Assembly (NCBI GenBank): GCA_019745775.1
Contig: JAIESR010000040.1
Location: forward strand, 1-64,000
DNA from: Xanthobacteraceae bacterium
GTDB taxonomy: Bacteria > Pseudomonadota > Alphaproteobacteria > Rhizobiales > Xanthobacteraceae
Direction of reading: 5' to 3'
DNA length: 64,000 nucleotides
A model generated the notes under the pieces. It saw nothing but the letters and a program-made list of their open reading frames with translations, was not told the origin of the DNA and ran no database searches. The position numbers and the translations under genes are program-made. This document shows, one piece after another, positions 1 to 10,586 of the stretch (position 1 is its first letter; every line of letters starts with the position of its first letter).

Positions 1-115
1 GGCCCGAAACTATCTAGCGTCCGTCTGCCTTGCAGCCGCCCTCGTTTGGTGGATTTAATGAGTCCGGACCCTAGTGCTTTCGACCCCGCCAGCGTTCACA
101 GGTACATTCGTTAAC

Positions 116-667
116 ATGGACATCCGGACGCTCCAGATTCCCGGGCCGGTCGTGATCGTACCCCGGAAATTCAGCGATGCGCGCGGTTTCCTGTCCGAGA
201 CATACAGCGACGCAGCGTTTGCGACAACGGTCGCGCCCGTGCGCTTCGTGCAGGAGAACCACACGTACTCCGAGCACGCGGGCACGGTCCGCGGGATCCA
301 TTTTCAGGTCCCGCCGCATGCGCAAGGAAAATTGGTCCGCGTCGTTCGTGGCGCGATCTTCGATGTCGTTGTCGATCTGCGCGCCGCGTCTCCGCACTTC
401 GGCCGACACGCCGTCGTCAAACTCTCCGCCGCCAATTGGGATCAGCTCTGGGTCCCGGAGGGCTTCGGCCATGGGGTCTGCACGCTCGAGCCGCACACCG
501 AGATCATCTACAAAGTCACGACGCCCTACCACCCCGCGAGCGAGCGCGGGATTGCCTGGGACGATCCCGACCTTGCCATCGCATGGCCGTTCGGACCTCG
601 GGAGCCGGTCCTGTCGGACCGCGACCGGTGCCATCCGCGCCTTGCCGAGGCGCCGGCATATTTCTGA
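116..667 (+). CDS. rfbC: dTDP-4-dehydrorhamnose 3,5-epimerase
   Basis: Cupin-fold epimerase that converts dTDP-4-keto-6-deoxyglucose to dTDP-4-keto-rhamnose, the third step of dTDP-L-rhamnose synthesis in the cytoplasm. The 183-residue product has the family's usual length. It shows the RGIHFQ block with the catalytic-type His at about residue 62 and the FGHGVCTLE / IIYKVT.YH region around 133-155. The frame is open back to 74, but the ATG at 116 gives the typical N-terminus (MDIRTLQIPG). It is the first of four rhamnose genes on this strand; rfbB follows 32 bases downstream. Family assignment is firm; in vivo substrate is inferred from the complete rfbCBDA set. Confidence 0.95.
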   Translation: MDIRTLQIPGPVVIVPRKFSDARGFLSETYSDAAFATTVAPVRFVQENHTYSEHAGTVRGIHFQVPPHAQGKLVRVVRGAIFDVVVDLRAASPHFGRHAVVKLSAANWDQLWVPEGFGHGVCTLEPHTEIIYKVTTPYHPASERGIAWDDPDLAIAWPFGPREPVLSDRDRCHPRLAEAPAYF

Positions 668-699
668 TATGATCGAGCGACCATTGGGCCGAAGCTGAC

Positions 700-1758
700 A
701 TGCGCATCGTCGTGACCGGAGGAGCGGGCTTCATCGGATCGGCTGTGTGCCGATTCCTGATCAGCCAGACGGACCACGACGTTTGCAACGTCGACAAACT
801 TACCTATGCCGGCAACCTCGCTTCGCTGCGCGATGTCTCCGGCCATAGCCGCTATCGTTTCGTGCAGGCGGACATTTGCGACCGCGAGGCCATCGAACGC
901 GTATTTGCAGATTTTTCGCCGCAGGCCGTGATCCACCTGGCGGCGGAATCGCATGTCGACCGTTCGATCGAAGCGTCGTCGGATTTCATCGACACCAACA
1001 TCGTCGGCACGCTCAACCTCCTGGAGGCGAGCCGCCGTCATGTTTCACGCTCGAACGGTGTTGACGCGCATATGTTCCGCTTCGTGCATGTCTCGACCGA
1101 CGAGGTGTACGGATCGCTGGGCCCGCAAGGGCGGTTCGTTGAGACGACCGCCTACAGCCCGAACTCACCGTACGCGGCCAGCAAGGCATCGGCCGATCAT
1201 CTCGCGTGCGCATGGCACGCGACCTACGGCATACCGACCATCGTCTCGAACTGCTCGAACAACTATGGTCCCTATCACTTCCCCGAGAAGCTGATCCCGC
1301 TTGCGATCCTTAACGGCATTGAGGGCAAAGCGATCCCGCTCTATGGCGACGGCCTCAACGTCCGCGACTGGCTGCACGTCGAAGACCACGCGCGCGCGCT
1401 CTATCGCATCCTGACGGCCGGCAAGCCTGGCGAGAAATACAACGTCGGCGCCAACAGCGAACGGACCAACCTCGCCGTGGCGAACGCCATTTGCGACAGC
1501 CTCGATCGTCTGCGCCCCGGCGGCGCGCCACACCGGCGTCTGATCACGCGCGTCGCGGACCGGCCGGGGCACGACCGACGCTATGCGATCGATGCGCGCA
1601 AACTCCAGCGCGAGCTGAATTGGAACGCCGAGGTCGCCTTCGAAGCCGGTCTCGACGCTACCGTGCGCTGGTACATCGACAATGAGTGGTGGTGGCGCCC
1701 GCTGCGGCAGCGCTACGGCGGCGAGCGCCTCGGCCTGATCGATTGCCAGGCGAATTGA
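700..1758 (+). CDS. rfbB: dTDP-glucose 4,6-dehydratase
   Basis: Extended short-chain dehydrogenase that makes dTDP-4-keto-6-deoxyglucose from dTDP-glucose. The 352-residue protein has the NAD-binding GGAGFIG at residues 7-13, the STDEVYG segment with T133-D134-E135, and the YxxxK pair at Y158/K162. All are expected of RmlB. Its stop codon overlaps the start of rfbD (TGATG), so the two are probably translationally coupled. It supplies the intermediate used by RfbC and RfbD in the same operon. Confidence 0.96.
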   Translation: MRIVVTGGAGFIGSAVCRFLISQTDHDVCNVDKLTYAGNLASLRDVSGHSRYRFVQADICDREAIERVFADFSPQAVIHLAAESHVDRSIEASSDFIDTNIVGTLNLLEASRRHVSRSNGVDAHMFRFVHVSTDEVYGSLGPQGRFVETTAYSPNSPYAASKASADHLACAWHATYGIPTIVSNCSNNYGPYHFPEKLIPLAILNGIEGKAIPLYGDGLNVRDWLHVEDHARALYRILTAGKPGEKYNVGANSERTNLAVANAICDSLDRLRPGGAPHRRLITRVADRPGHDRRYAIDARKLQRELNWNAEVAFEAGLDATVRWYIDNEWWWRPLRQRYGGERLGLIDCQAN

Positions 1759-2654
1759 TGGCCCGGCTCCGGATCGCCGTCACCGGCCGCCACGGCCAGG
1801 TTGTCCGGTCGCTGATCGAGCGCGCGGCCGGCACGGATATTGTCATTATCCCAATCGGCCGGCCTGCGCTCGACCTCGCCGACCCTGAAGCGATCGAGAG
1901 CGCCCTCGCCTCGCCGAGCGCCGATGTGCTGGTCAGCGCCGCCGCCTACACCGATGTGAACAAGGCGGAGGCGGAGAGCGAACTGGCCGACCGTATCAAC
2001 GGACGAGCAGCCGGCTTGCTGGCGGTGCGCGCGAAAGCACTCGGCATTCCGGTGATCCAGCTCTCGACCGACTACGTGTTCGACGGGACCAAGGCCGAGC
2101 CTTACACCGAGAGCGATCCGGTCTGCCCGGTCAACGCCTACGGACGCTCGAAGGCTGCGGGCGAGCGTGCCGTCGCGGCAATGTGTCTCGAGCACGTCAT
2201 TCTGCGCACATCGTGGGTTTATAGCTCCGTCGGCCGTAATTTCGTCCGGACCATGCTCGACCTCGCCCGCAAGCAAGACACCGTGCGCGTGGTGGGCGAT
2301 CAGGTCGGCAACCCCACCGCCGCATCGGACATCGCGGACGGTGTCCTCGCCGTGGCGCGCAACCTCGTCGCGGGACGCGGGGACGAGCGCTACGGCACCT
2401 TCCACATGGCGGCGGCCGGTAGCGCCAGTTGGGCGGACTTTGCCGCCGCTATCTTTGCGGCTTCGGCCGAATGCGGCGGTCCGTCGGCGCGTGTTGTTCC
2501 GATCGCCAGCGCGGAGTATCAAACCCCGGCGCGGCGGCCTGCCAACTCGCGGCTCGACTGCGCCAAGATCGCACGCGTTCACGGCGTTGTGCTGCCTTCC
2601 TGGCAACCGTCGCTCGCGGCCTGCGTTGGTCGGATTCTGGAGCAAGCGGCATGA
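1758..2654 (+). CDS. rfbD: dTDP-4-dehydrorhamnose reductase
   Basis: Final enzyme of dTDP-L-rhamnose synthesis (RmlD family), reducing the 4-keto group with NAD(P)H. The product is about 298 residues with a GRHGQV nucleotide-binding start, the STDYVFDG motif and YGRSK active-site YxxxK. The frame extends upstream to 1686, but the ATG at 1758 overlaps the rfbB stop and begins the Rossmann strand [10 protein letters not shown], so I chose it. Its stop overlaps the rfbA start (ATGA). Confidence 0.94.
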   Translation: MARLRIAVTGRHGQVVRSLIERAAGTDIVIIPIGRPALDLADPEAIESALASPSADVLVSAAAYTDVNKAEAESELADRINGRAAGLLAVRAKALGIPVIQLSTDYVFDGTKAEPYTESDPVCPVNAYGRSKAAGERAVAAMCLEHVILRTSWVYSSVGRNFVRTMLDLARKQDTVRVVGDQVGNPTAASDIADGVLAVARNLVAGRGDERYGTFHMAAAGSASWADFAAAIFAASAECGGPSARVVPIASAEYQTPARRPANSRLDCAKIARVHGVVLPSWQPSLAACVGRILEQAA

Positions 2655-3520
2655 AGGGGATCATTCTGGCGGGGGGCACCGGCTCACGGCTGCATCCGAT
2701 GACCTATGCGGTCTCGAAGCAGCTCCTGCCGGTCTACGACAAGCCGATGATCTACTACCCGCTGACAACGCTGATGTTTGCGGGCATCCGCGAAATACTC
2801 ATCATCTCGACGCCGGACGATCTGCCGAGCTTCCGCCGCCTCCTTAGCGACGGAGCGCAATGGGGATTGTCGCTGACCTACGCGGCGCAGCCGAAGCCCG
2901 AAGGGCTCGCACAGGCCTATATCATCGGCGCCGATTTCGTGGGCGGCCAACCATCAGCGCTGGTGCTCGGCGACAATATCTTCTTCGGCCGCGAATTGCC
3001 AAATCTGCTTGGGGCCGCCTCGGAACGTGCGCGTGGCGCGACGGTGTTCGGCTATCGCGTCCGCAATCCCGAGCAGTACGGTGTGGTGGAATTCGACGAA
3101 CGAGGAAAGGTCCTCTCGATCGAAGAAAAGCCGCGCACGCCACGCTCGCAATGGGCGCTGACCGGACTCTATTTCTTCGACGCCCAGGTCACCGAGATCG
3201 CAAAATCGATCAAGCCGTCTGGTCGCGGCGAGTACGAGATCACCGACGTAATCCGCGCCTATGCCGATCGTGGCGCATTGCATCTCGAATTGCTCGGGCG
3301 CGGCTTCGCCTGGCTCGACACCTGCACGTCGGACAGCCTGATCGAGGCGGCGGAGTTCGTGCGCGCGCTCGAGCGGCGGCAGGGCCTGCGCATCGCCTGC
3401 CCGGAGGAGGTCGCCTTCGAGATGGGCTTGATCGACAAGGCGCAGCTCGAGCGACTCGGCCGCGCAATGCCCAACAGCGAATACGGCCAATATCTGCTCG
3501 GGCTCGCCAACGAGCATTGA
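2651..3520 (+). CDS. rfbA: glucose-1-phosphate thymidylyltransferase
   Basis: First enzyme of the rhamnose pathway, joining glucose-1-phosphate and dTTP to give dTDP-glucose. The 289-residue protein begins with [18 protein letters not shown] and continues with the [17 protein letters not shown] block typical of RmlA. The start ATG at 2651 overlaps the rfbD stop by four bases. This frame is open far upstream (from 2429), but that stretch is a shadow of rfbD. It ends the four-gene rhamnose operon and is followed 17 bases later by the end of a convergent glycosyltransferase gene. Confidence 0.96.
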   Translation: MKGIILAGGTGSRLHPMTYAVSKQLLPVYDKPMIYYPLTTLMFAGIREILIISTPDDLPSFRRLLSDGAQWGLSLTYAAQPKPEGLAQAYIIGADFVGGQPSALVLGDNIFFGRELPNLLGAASERARGATVFGYRVRNPEQYGVVEFDERGKVLSIEEKPRTPRSQWALTGLYFFDAQVTEIAKSIKPSGRGEYEITDVIRAYADRGALHLELLGRGFAWLDTCTSDSLIEAAEFVRALERRQGLRIACPEEVAFEMGLIDKAQLERLGRAMPNSEYGQYLLGLANEH

Positions 3521-3537
3521 CGCCACTGCCGAACGAT

Positions 3538-4299
3538 CTATCGGCCGCGCAAGCGGTTCATCAGCCACAGCTTCATGTAGCGGTAGTAGACGCCCTCGGC
3601 ATTGAGAACGGCGAGCAAGAAACCTTCGCGACCGTCAAGGAACCCGGCGCGCAGCACATAGGTGCGGAAGAACGCGTAGGCGCCACGCACGATGCCGGTC
3701 ACGAACCACACGCGCCGTCCCTTGGCGAACAGCATTTCCGCCGCCGCCGTCGAATAGCGGTCCATGCGCGACAGGGCGTCGTCGATCTTGCGCACGGGGA
3801 AATGGATGATCGGTTCGGACAGCCGCGCCACTGGGCCGTCGCAGACCGGGCTCGGATGCACGGGAGCATCGGTCCAGCGGGCGCGGCCGCGCTTCCAGAG
3901 CCGCAGCACATAGTCCGGGTACCAGCCGGAATGGCGCATCACGCGGCCGCAGAATGACGACGAGCGCGGCATCTCATAGCCGTCGAACGTGCCCTCGCGC
4001 ACCGCTTGTTGAATCTGCGCCGCCAGCGCCGGACTGATCCGCTCGTCGGCATCGACCGAAAGCACCCAATCGCCTTGCGCGAGCGACAGCGCGTGATTGA
4101 ACTGACCCCCGAAGCCTTCGAACGCATGGAAGCTGACGCGCGCGTTCCTGCCCTCGGCGATCTTCACGGTGTCGTCTTCACTTCCGGAATCGACCACGAT
4201 ACGTTCGTCGCAGAACGCGACGCTGTCGAGACATTCGGCAATGTTGATCGCCTCGTTCTTGGTGATGATGATCGCGCTCAGGACCGGCATCGGATTCAC
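3538..4299 (-). CDS. family 2 glycosyltransferase, LPS core type
   Basis: GT-A fold glycosyltransferase of 253 residues. The N-terminus SAIIITKNEA..NIAECLDSV, the VVDSGSEDDTV segment and the metal-binding SVDADERIS are typical of the WaaE/KdtX group, which adds a glucose to the inner LPS core. It probably acts at the inner membrane face. It lies directly downstream of hldE and hldD on the minus strand (9-base gap to hldE), which fits a role in heptose-containing core assembly. The exact sugar and linkage are not readable from sequence. Confidence 0.85.
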   Translation of the reverse strand: MNPMPVLSAIIITKNEAINIAECLDSVAFCDERIVVDSGSEDDTVKIAEGRNARVSFHAFEGFGGQFNHALSLAQGDWVLSVDADERISPALAAQIQQAVREGTFDGYEMPRSSSFCGRVMRHSGWYPDYVLRLWKRGRARWTDAPVHPSPVCDGPVARLSEPIIHFPVRKIDDALSRMDRYSTAAAEMLFAKGRRVWFVTGIVRGAYAFFRTYVLRAGFLDGREGFLLAVLNAEGVYYRYMKLWLMNRLRGR

Positions 4300-4308
4300 G
4301 CGATCCCA

Positions 4309-5838
4309 TCAGCGCTTAGGCTTCGCCCCGGCGACTTCGCGCTCGCGCACCGGCTTGGCGGCGGAGCGCTGAACGATAGCAGTGGTCGAATATCCCGGCA
4401 CCAGGTCGACCAGTACAACCTTGCCGCCATGGGCTTCGACAATGGCGCGGCCCACCACTTCGTCGATACGGTAGTCGGCGCCTTTGACCAGCACCGTCGG
4501 CTTCACGCGCCGGATAAGATCGACCGGAGTATCCTGCTCGAAGATCACGACGAGATCGACGGCCTCGAGCGCCGCCAGCACCTCGGCACGCGCCTGCTGA
4601 TCCTGCACCGGCCGATCCTTGCCCTTCAGCCGCTTCACCGAGGCGTCGCTGTTGAGGCCGACCACAAGCCGGTCGCAGGCGGCGCGCGCCTCGGTCATCA
4701 GCCGCACATGGCCGGGATGCAGGAGATCGAAACAGCCGTTGGTGAACCCGATCCGCAGCCCCTGGGCGCGCCACTCGGCCGCGCGCTCATCCAGCATCGA
4801 CCAGTCGAACACGACCTTATCCTCGGCGGCGAGCGACGCCGCCGGCAACAGACGATGGCGCAGTTCTGCGGTCGACGCTGTCGAGGTGCCGCGCTTGCCG
4901 ACGACCACCGCCGCGGCGGCATTGGCGGCGCGCATCGCCGCCTCAAGATCTGCTCCGACCGCCAGCATCACCGCCATCACGGCCGCAACCGTGTCACCGG
5001 CACCGGAGACGTCGCGCACCTTCACCGGATAGGCCGGCACGTGCAGCGCCTCCCCCGCCGATGCACCGCTGCGCGCCTTATAGAGCGTCATGCCCTCTTC
5101 GCTGCGGGTGACCAGCACGCCGGCGCTGCCGACGATCCCGCTGAGCGCTTCGGCCGCCGCAGCGACCTCGTCATCGCCGCGAGCGCTCCGCCGCGTCGCC
5201 TCGGCGAGCTCCTTGCGATTCGGCGTCACCAGCGTAGCGCCACGATAGATGCTGAAGTCGGAGCCCTTCGGATCGACGATTACCGGCTTGCCGAGCTCGC
5301 GCGCCTTGCCGATGACGGCGCGGATGACAGCCGGGGTCAGCACGCCCTTGGCATAGTCGGAGAGCACCACCGCATTCGCGCGCGGTAGCGCGAGCAGGCA
5401 AGCGCGGATCAGCGCTTGCTCGATATCTGTCCGCAGTGGCGCGGCGAGCTCCCAGTCTGCCCGCAGGAGATGCGTCGAGTGGTGATCGGAGACGAAGCGC
5501 ACCTTGCGTGTGGTCGGCCTCGAGCTGTCGATCAAAAGATGCGTCTCGATCGAATCGCCATAATCGTCGGCGAAGGTGCGCCCCAGGGCGCGGCCGCTTT
5601 CGTCTTCGCCGATCACGCCAACGAAGATGCAACGCGCGCCGAGCGCGGCGATGCCACGCGCAACATTACCGGCGCCGCCGAGCAATTGCTCCTCGCGCGA
5701 GGCCGCGATCACCAGCGACGGCGCTTCCGGCGACACTCGCGACACGTCGCCATAGACGAAATGGTCGAGCATGAGGTCGCCGACGCACAGCACCGTCATG
5801 TTGCCGAATTTCGCCAATTGCTGGTCGATGGGATGCAT
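4309..5838 (-). CDS. hldE: bifunctional heptose-7-phosphate kinase / heptose-1-phosphate adenylyltransferase
   Basis: Cytoplasmic two-domain enzyme of ADP-heptose synthesis, 509 residues. Residues 1-330 form a PfkB-type sugar kinase with GGAGNVA near 54 and the catalytic GAGD (Asp282). Residues 355-495 form a nucleotidyltransferase with [12 protein letters not shown], where HPGH (374-377) is the HxGH signature. Both halves look intact, so one protein performs both steps. Gene order hldD-hldE-glycosyltransferase on the minus strand, with short gaps, suggests one transcript supplying heptose for the LPS core. Confidence 0.96.
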   Translation of the reverse strand: MHPIDQQLAKFGNMTVLCVGDLMLDHFVYGDVSRVSPEAPSLVIAASREEQLLGGAGNVARGIAALGARCIFVGVIGEDESGRALGRTFADDYGDSIETHLLIDSSRPTTRKVRFVSDHHSTHLLRADWELAAPLRTDIEQALIRACLLALPRANAVVLSDYAKGVLTPAVIRAVIGKARELGKPVIVDPKGSDFSIYRGATLVTPNRKELAEATRRSARGDDEVAAAAEALSGIVGSAGVLVTRSEEGMTLYKARSGASAGEALHVPAYPVKVRDVSGAGDTVAAVMAVMLAVGADLEAAMRAANAAAAVVVGKRGTSTASTAELRHRLLPAASLAAEDKVVFDWSMLDERAAEWRAQGLRIGFTNGCFDLLHPGHVRLMTEARAACDRLVVGLNSDASVKRLKGKDRPVQDQQARAEVLAALEAVDLVVIFEQDTPVDLIRRVKPTVLVKGADYRIDEVVGRAIVEAHGGKVVLVDLVPGYSTTAIVQRSAAKPVREREVAGAKPKR

Positions 5839-5849
5839 GACGTGTCGCG

Positions 5850-6830
5850 TTACCGGTAGCGGTCCGGCTGGTTGAGATGGCGGCCGACATAGCTCGATAC
5901 CGCGTCCTCCAGCGGCGTGAAGCCACCGTTATAGCCCGCACGGCGGAGCTTCTCGACATTGGCCTGGGTGAAATACTGGTAGCGATCGCGAATGGCCACC
6001 GGCATGTCGACATATTCGATCGCCGGCGGAAGCCCGAGGGTGGCAAACATCGCGGTCACGAGATCGCGGAAGCTGCGCGCCTGTCCGGTGCCGACATTGA
6101 AGATGCCGCAAACGGTCTGATTATCGAGCAGCCAGCGCACCACCGCCACGGCGTCGTCGACATAGATGAAGTCGCGGCGCTGATCGCCGTCAGCAATGTT
6201 CTCGCGGTACGACTTGAACAGGCGGATCGACCGACCAGCTTTCGCGTCGTCGAAGCGCTTGGCCACCAGGCTCATCATCTCGCCCTTGTGGTACTCATTC
6301 GCACCAAACACGTTGAAGAATTTCAACCCCGCCCATTGTGGCGGCAGGCCGGCACGCTTCTGCACACGCTCCGCCACCGCGAGATCGAACAGATGTTTGC
6401 TCCAGCCGTAGAGATTGAGCGGGCGCAACCGATCGAGCCCAGCCGGCGTTTCGTCGTCGTCGAAGCCCTGCTCGCCGTCGCCATAGGTCGCGGCCGACGA
6501 GGCGTAGATGAACGGCGTGCGCGTCGCAGCACACCAGTCGAGCAGCCGCAAGGAGAGGCGGAAATTAGTTTCGAGCACGAGATCCGCGTCGCTCGCCGTG
6601 GTGTCGGATATCGCGCCAAAATGGATAACTGCGTCGAGCTTGCGGTTGCCGAGCCAGCTCATGAGCTCGCTCGGCGGCACCACATCGGCGAGCCGCCGCT
6701 TGGCGAGGTTGCGCCATTTCTCGTCGCTGCCGAAATGGTCGTTGACGACAATGTCGCTGCGCCCGGCCTCGTTCAGGCTGGCGACTACGTTCGACCCGAT
6801 GAATCCGGCCCCGCCGGTGACCAACAGCAT
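5850..6830 (-). CDS. hldD: ADP-glyceromanno-heptose 6-epimerase
   Basis: SDR-family epimerase that converts ADP-D-glycero- to ADP-L-glycero-manno-heptose. The start at 6830 gives [16 protein letters not shown], the proper NADP-binding N-terminus; the frame is open 57 bases further upstream, but that adds only a Gly/Arg-rich tail. YASSAATYG and YGWSK (catalytic YxxxK) are present, and the length (326) matches the family. It is first in the minus-strand heptose operon, 11 bases ahead of hldE, and diverges from waaF across about 175 bases. Confidence 0.94.
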   Translation of the reverse strand: MLLVTGGAGFIGSNVVASLNEAGRSDIVVNDHFGSDEKWRNLAKRRLADVVPPSELMSWLGNRKLDAVIHFGAISDTTASDADLVLETNFRLSLRLLDWCAATRTPFIYASSAATYGDGEQGFDDDETPAGLDRLRPLNLYGWSKHLFDLAVAERVQKRAGLPPQWAGLKFFNVFGANEYHKGEMMSLVAKRFDDAKAGRSIRLFKSYRENIADGDQRRDFIYVDDAVAVVRWLLDNQTVCGIFNVGTGQARSFRDLVTAMFATLGLPPAIEYVDMPVAIRDRYQYFTQANVEKLRRAGYNGGFTPLEDAVSSYVGRHLNQPDRYR

Positions 6831-7005
6831 CCCTACCCCGCTGGGCGAACCACCCCTCCCTTTGCCCCAGAGTGCCCACCGGTGCAACGTAGCGCCGCAT
6901 CAGCCCTTCACTGGGCGAAGCCGCACAGCAGCCAAGACACGAACGCTAGACACAGGCACATCGGCGCGTTAACCGCTCCCGCTCGCACGATGCGATGTCG
7001 AAATA

Positions 7006-8094
7006 GTGAATATATATTCAGAAAATAAAGCTATGAATCAGAATTCGACCCTTACGGTCAGTAAGGCTGCCTCTGAGGACGCGGCGCCAATCCTGCTCGT
7101 GCCCTACATGTGGATCGGGGATTTCGTGCGCTGTCACACCGTGGTCCGGCTCATCAACCAGCGACATCCCAGCCGGCCGGTCGACGTCCTGAGCACGGCC
7201 ATGGTGTCTCCCCTCGCCGACTACATGCCGGGGGTCCGCAAGGCGATCGTCGTCGACCTGCCGCGGAAACGGCTGGCGCTTTCGCATCACTGGGCGCTGG
7301 CGCAGCGGCTGAAGGCGGAGGGCTATGGGCAAGCGCTGGTGATGCCCCGGACCTGGAAGTCGGCGCTGGCACCCTTTCTCGCCGGCATCGAACAGCGCAC
7401 CGGCTTCGCTGGCGAGGCACGCATGGGGCTGCTCAACGACCTGCGCTGGGGCGAGCGCGCGCTGCCGCGCATGATCGACCGCTGCGTGGCGCTGACGATG
7501 CCCAGGGGCGAGCAAGCGCCCGCCGACTTGCCGCATCCGCAGCTCGATGTCCCTGCCAACGAGGTCGTGGCTTGGCGGCAGCGCAACGGCCTCACCGATG
7601 ATCGCCGTCGCGCGGTGGCGCTGGCGCCAGGGGCCGTCGGCCCGTCAAAGCGATGGACAACGGAGGGCTTTGCCGAGCTGGCAAGACGGCTCACCGTTGA
7701 GGGCATGCAAGTCTGGATCCTGGGTGGCCCCGGCGAGAAAGAGCTTGCGGCCGCAATCGCCGGCGTCAATCAAGCCAATGCGCGCGACGTGACCGGACCC
7801 GACTTGCGCAATGCGATCCTGGCGCTCGCCGCCGCCGACGTCGCGGTCTCAAACGATTCCGGGCTGCTGCATGTCGCCGCCGCGATCGGGACGCCGTCAA
7901 TCGGCATCTTCGGTCCGACAAGCCCATGGCACTGGGCGCCGCTCAATCCGCTCGCCGCGGTGGTCGAGACTGCGACGGAATTATCCTGCCGCCCCTGCCA
8001 CAAGCCGACGTGCCGGATGGGTCATCATCAGTGCATGCGCGACATCGCGGCAGACCGCGTTGTCGCGCTGATACTCAAAGCACTGGCAGTCTAG
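7006..8094 (+). CDS. waaF: lipopolysaccharide heptosyltransferase II (family 9)
   Basis: GT-B glycosyltransferase that transfers the second heptose to the inner LPS core. The protein has 362 residues. It has a WIGDFVRCH start, APGAVGPSKRW before the second domain, and NDSGLLHVAAAIGTPSIGIFGPT in the ADP-heptose binding C-terminal half. The end carries a cluster of cysteines and histidines (SCRPCHKPTC) common in WaaF. An ATG at 7033 is an alternative start; neither has a strong ribosome-binding site. It diverges from hldD, fitting shared control of heptose synthesis and transfer. Confidence 0.9.
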   Translation: MNIYSENKAMNQNSTLTVSKAASEDAAPILLVPYMWIGDFVRCHTVVRLINQRHPSRPVDVLSTAMVSPLADYMPGVRKAIVVDLPRKRLALSHHWALAQRLKAEGYGQALVMPRTWKSALAPFLAGIEQRTGFAGEARMGLLNDLRWGERALPRMIDRCVALTMPRGEQAPADLPHPQLDVPANEVVAWRQRNGLTDDRRRAVALAPGAVGPSKRWTTEGFAELARRLTVEGMQVWILGGPGEKELAAAIAGVNQANARDVTGPDLRNAILALAAADVAVSNDSGLLHVAAAIGTPSIGIFGPTSPWHWAPLNPLAAVVETATELSCRPCHKPTCRMGHHQCMRDIAADRVVALILKALAV

Positions 8095-8106
8095 ACACGC
8101 GCAGCG

Positions 8107-9264
8107 TTATCGCTTCGGGCTTTGCTGCCACTGCTGGAATTCGCGATACAGGCGCTGGCGCTCCGCCTCGTTGAGATTGGAGGTCGACTGGCCGCTGGTG
8201 ACCGGACGCTGGGTGCCGGCGGTCTGGGCCTGCTGCGCCCGCATGATCTGCAACTGCTCCTCGGCCGGCGCCCAACGCGTCCAACCCGGAACTGTCGCGG
8301 CGAGGTTGACCTCTTTCCACTTTGGATGGCGTGGCGGCGACTGGAACTTCTCCCAGTTCGCGAACATCCGCTCGACCAGCCGTTTCACCCGACGCGCACG
8401 ATCGCTCTGCAGCGGCCAATTGTAGACCGCCAGTACCGCCGGAACGCCGAGCCCCGTGGTGGTGTCGCCTTCCGAGATCAAGGTCGGATATTCGGCCTTG
8501 GTGAACTCGGCGAGCGTATAGTAATCGGAGAACTTCTTGTCGAATGGGATCGGCACCAGGTGGAAATCGTCCTTCGCCGGAATCTTGGCGAAGAAGTCGA
8601 TCGGCTTGCTGACCATGCGGATCAGGGCGTCGATCTCACCGCTTCGGAGCTTCTGCAGCGCCACGGGATTGTCGAACTGTGTCTGTTCGACCTTCACGCC
8701 AGCACGCTGGAAGATGATCGGGCCGGTCAGGCTCGAGCCGCTGCCGGCGGGGCCGAAATTCACCTTCTTGCCGCGCAGGTCTTCGAGGCTGCGGATGTTG
8801 CGCTTGGCCATGATATGCACTTCCGACACCGGCAGCCGGATGATGTAGTGAACCCGGTTCTGCAACCCGGCGGTCTTCCGCTGGGTCTGGAAGTATTCGA
8901 AAACGTCCGATTGCGTCACCGCGACGTCGACACCGCGCAGGTAAAGCAGGTCGTCGAGATTCGACGCCGCACCATAGCTTACGATCGGGAGGACGCGAAG
9001 ATTGTCGCCGTCGTCGAGAACTTCGGCGAGCTCGTTCGCGAACGTCATATAGGTGCCGGACAATTGGCCGCCGGCTATGCCGAGCGTCCAATTATTACGT
9101 CGAGTCTTGATGCTGTTTTCGGCGCCGCCTTCTTGAATCGACTTTGGAATCGCCTGCGCATGGGCGCGCGGCGGCGTTCCGAACCCGAATTCAGTCGATA
9201 CAAGCGTCAAGACAAAGATCAGAGCGGCTACAAACGCTACGCAGGTACGCAACAACGCACGCAT
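8107..9264 (-). CDS. TAXI-family TRAP transporter solute receptor
   Basis: Predicted periplasmic receptor of the TRAP-associated extracytoplasmic immunogenic (TAXI) family, 385 residues. It starts with a clear signal peptide (RALLRTCVAFVAALIFVL, Ala-rich cleavage region) and then has the TAXI core: LGIAGGQLSGTYMTFANELAEVL, a SYGAASNLDDLL segment and VNFGPAGSGSS. The ATG at 9264 is preceded by AGGGGGG. A Gln-rich tail of about 40 residues ends the protein. No TRAP membrane subunit is adjacent; the nearest TRAP permease is at 56 kb. The ligand is unknown. Confidence 0.88.
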   Translation of the reverse strand: MRALLRTCVAFVAALIFVLTLVSTEFGFGTPPRAHAQAIPKSIQEGGAENSIKTRRNNWTLGIAGGQLSGTYMTFANELAEVLDDGDNLRVLPIVSYGAASNLDDLLYLRGVDVAVTQSDVFEYFQTQRKTAGLQNRVHYIIRLPVSEVHIMAKRNIRSLEDLRGKKVNFGPAGSGSSLTGPIIFQRAGVKVEQTQFDNPVALQKLRSGEIDALIRMVSKPIDFFAKIPAKDDFHLVPIPFDKKFSDYYTLAEFTKAEYPTLISEGDTTTGLGVPAVLAVYNWPLQSDRARRVKRLVERMFANWEKFQSPPRHPKWKEVNLAATVPGWTRWAPAEEQLQIMRAQQAQTAGTQRPVTSGQSTSNLNEAERQRLYREFQQWQQSPKR

Positions 9265-9523
9265 CACCGACCCCCCTGGTGCGAGATTTAATTCTGACAA
9301 CAAGCTGACGCCACGTTGGGTCAAAATTGTGATGGCGCGCGCCACAAATTCGCTGCGTGTGGCGGCTTTAACTTGCGCCGACCGCATTCGTTAACAATGC
9401 GTCAGTCGCGCGCTGAGGAATCTCCGACGTTCAAAATCCGAAACGTTAGGTTTTTGATCTATTGCATTCGATTGCTTGGAGTCTTGGCGCGGATCGGGGT
9501 GTGACACAGATGGGGGATCAGTG

Positions 9524-10543
9524 ATGAGTAGTATTATGATGCCGACCTTTGCACACAAGGCTGCTGCGCCGATCGCAGCTTCGCTGGTGGTGACTTGCTT
9601 GGCGGCTGCCCAGGTTTCGCCTGCTTTTGCCCAGGCCTATCCGACGCGGCCGATCACGGTGGTCGTGCCCTTCCCTGCCGGCGGACCGAGCGACGTGGTC
9701 GCGCGCATCGTCGCCGAAGCCATGTCGAAGTCGCTCGGCCAGCAGATGGTGATCGAGAACGTCGGCGGCGCCGGCGGCACCATCGGCAGCGCGCGTGTCG
9801 CGGCGGCGGCGCCGGATGGCTACACCTTGCTCGCAGGAAGCATGGGCTCGCACGTCTCCGCGCCGGTGCTCACGCCGGGCATCAAGTACAATTCGGAGCG
9901 CGATTTCGCGCCGGTCGGCTTCACCGCGCACGCACCTGCGGTGATCGTCGCGCGCAAGGACTTTCCGGCGAACAATCTGAAGGAATTCGTGCAGTACCTG
10001 AAGAAGAACGCCAGCAAGGCCAAGCAGGCACACGGCGGCATTGGCGCCTCGTCGCACATGGCTTGCTTCCTGTTCAACAGCATCATCAAGGTAGACCCGA
10101 TTTCGGTCGCCTATCGCGGCACCGCACCCGCGATGAACGATCTGGTTGCCGGTCACGTGGACTATCTCTGCGAACAGGCGGTCAGCGTCAGCGGTGCGAT
10201 CACTGGAAATCAGGTCAAGGCATACGCGGTGTCGTCCACCCAACGGTTGCCGACACTGCCTGACGTCCCTACCGCCAAGGAAGCAGGGCTCGACTACCAG
10301 ATGAGCATCTGGGCCGGCATCTTCGCGCCGAAAGGAACGCCGAAGCCGATCGTTGACCGGCTTTCGGGAGCGCTCTCGAAGGCGCTGGACGATCCGGCAT
10401 TGCAGAAGCGAATGTCAGATCTCGGCGGCTCGATCCCGGCGCGTGACGAGCGTACGCCGGCGAAGTTCGAGAGCTACGTCACCGCGCAGATCGCGCATTG
10501 GTCGCCGATCCTGAAGGCGGCAGCAGCGACAGCCAAAGACTAG
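9524..10543 (+). CDS. Bug-family (tripartite tricarboxylate) solute receptor
   Basis: Periplasmic binding protein of the Bug/TctC family, about 339 residues. It has a signal peptide ending in AQA and the hallmark YPTRPITVVVPFPAGGPSD N-terminus. VIENVGGAGGTIG and a PDGYTLLAGS loop follow. The start at 9524 has a GGGGGAT site upstream and excludes 16 codons of the longer frame. It diverges from the TAXI receptor gene. TctA/TctB membrane genes are absent from the window, so the partner transporter must be elsewhere or shared. Confidence 0.92.
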   Translation: MSSIMMPTFAHKAAAPIAASLVVTCLAAAQVSPAFAQAYPTRPITVVVPFPAGGPSDVVARIVAEAMSKSLGQQMVIENVGGAGGTIGSARVAAAAPDGYTLLAGSMGSHVSAPVLTPGIKYNSERDFAPVGFTAHAPAVIVARKDFPANNLKEFVQYLKKNASKAKQAHGGIGASSHMACFLFNSIIKVDPISVAYRGTAPAMNDLVAGHVDYLCEQAVSVSGAITGNQVKAYAVSSTQRLPTLPDVPTAKEAGLDYQMSIWAGIFAPKGTPKPIVDRLSGALSKALDDPALQKRMSDLGGSIPARDERTPAKFESYVTAQIAHWSPILKAAAATAKD

Positions 10544-10586
10544 CGACCGTCACCGCGGCACTTGCCACGCAACGAGACGACAGTCG

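Noticed and set aside
4006-5388. Long plus-strand frame of 460 residues across hldE
   Set aside because: His/Arg-rich translation with no family look; antisense of a certain gene in high-GC DNA.
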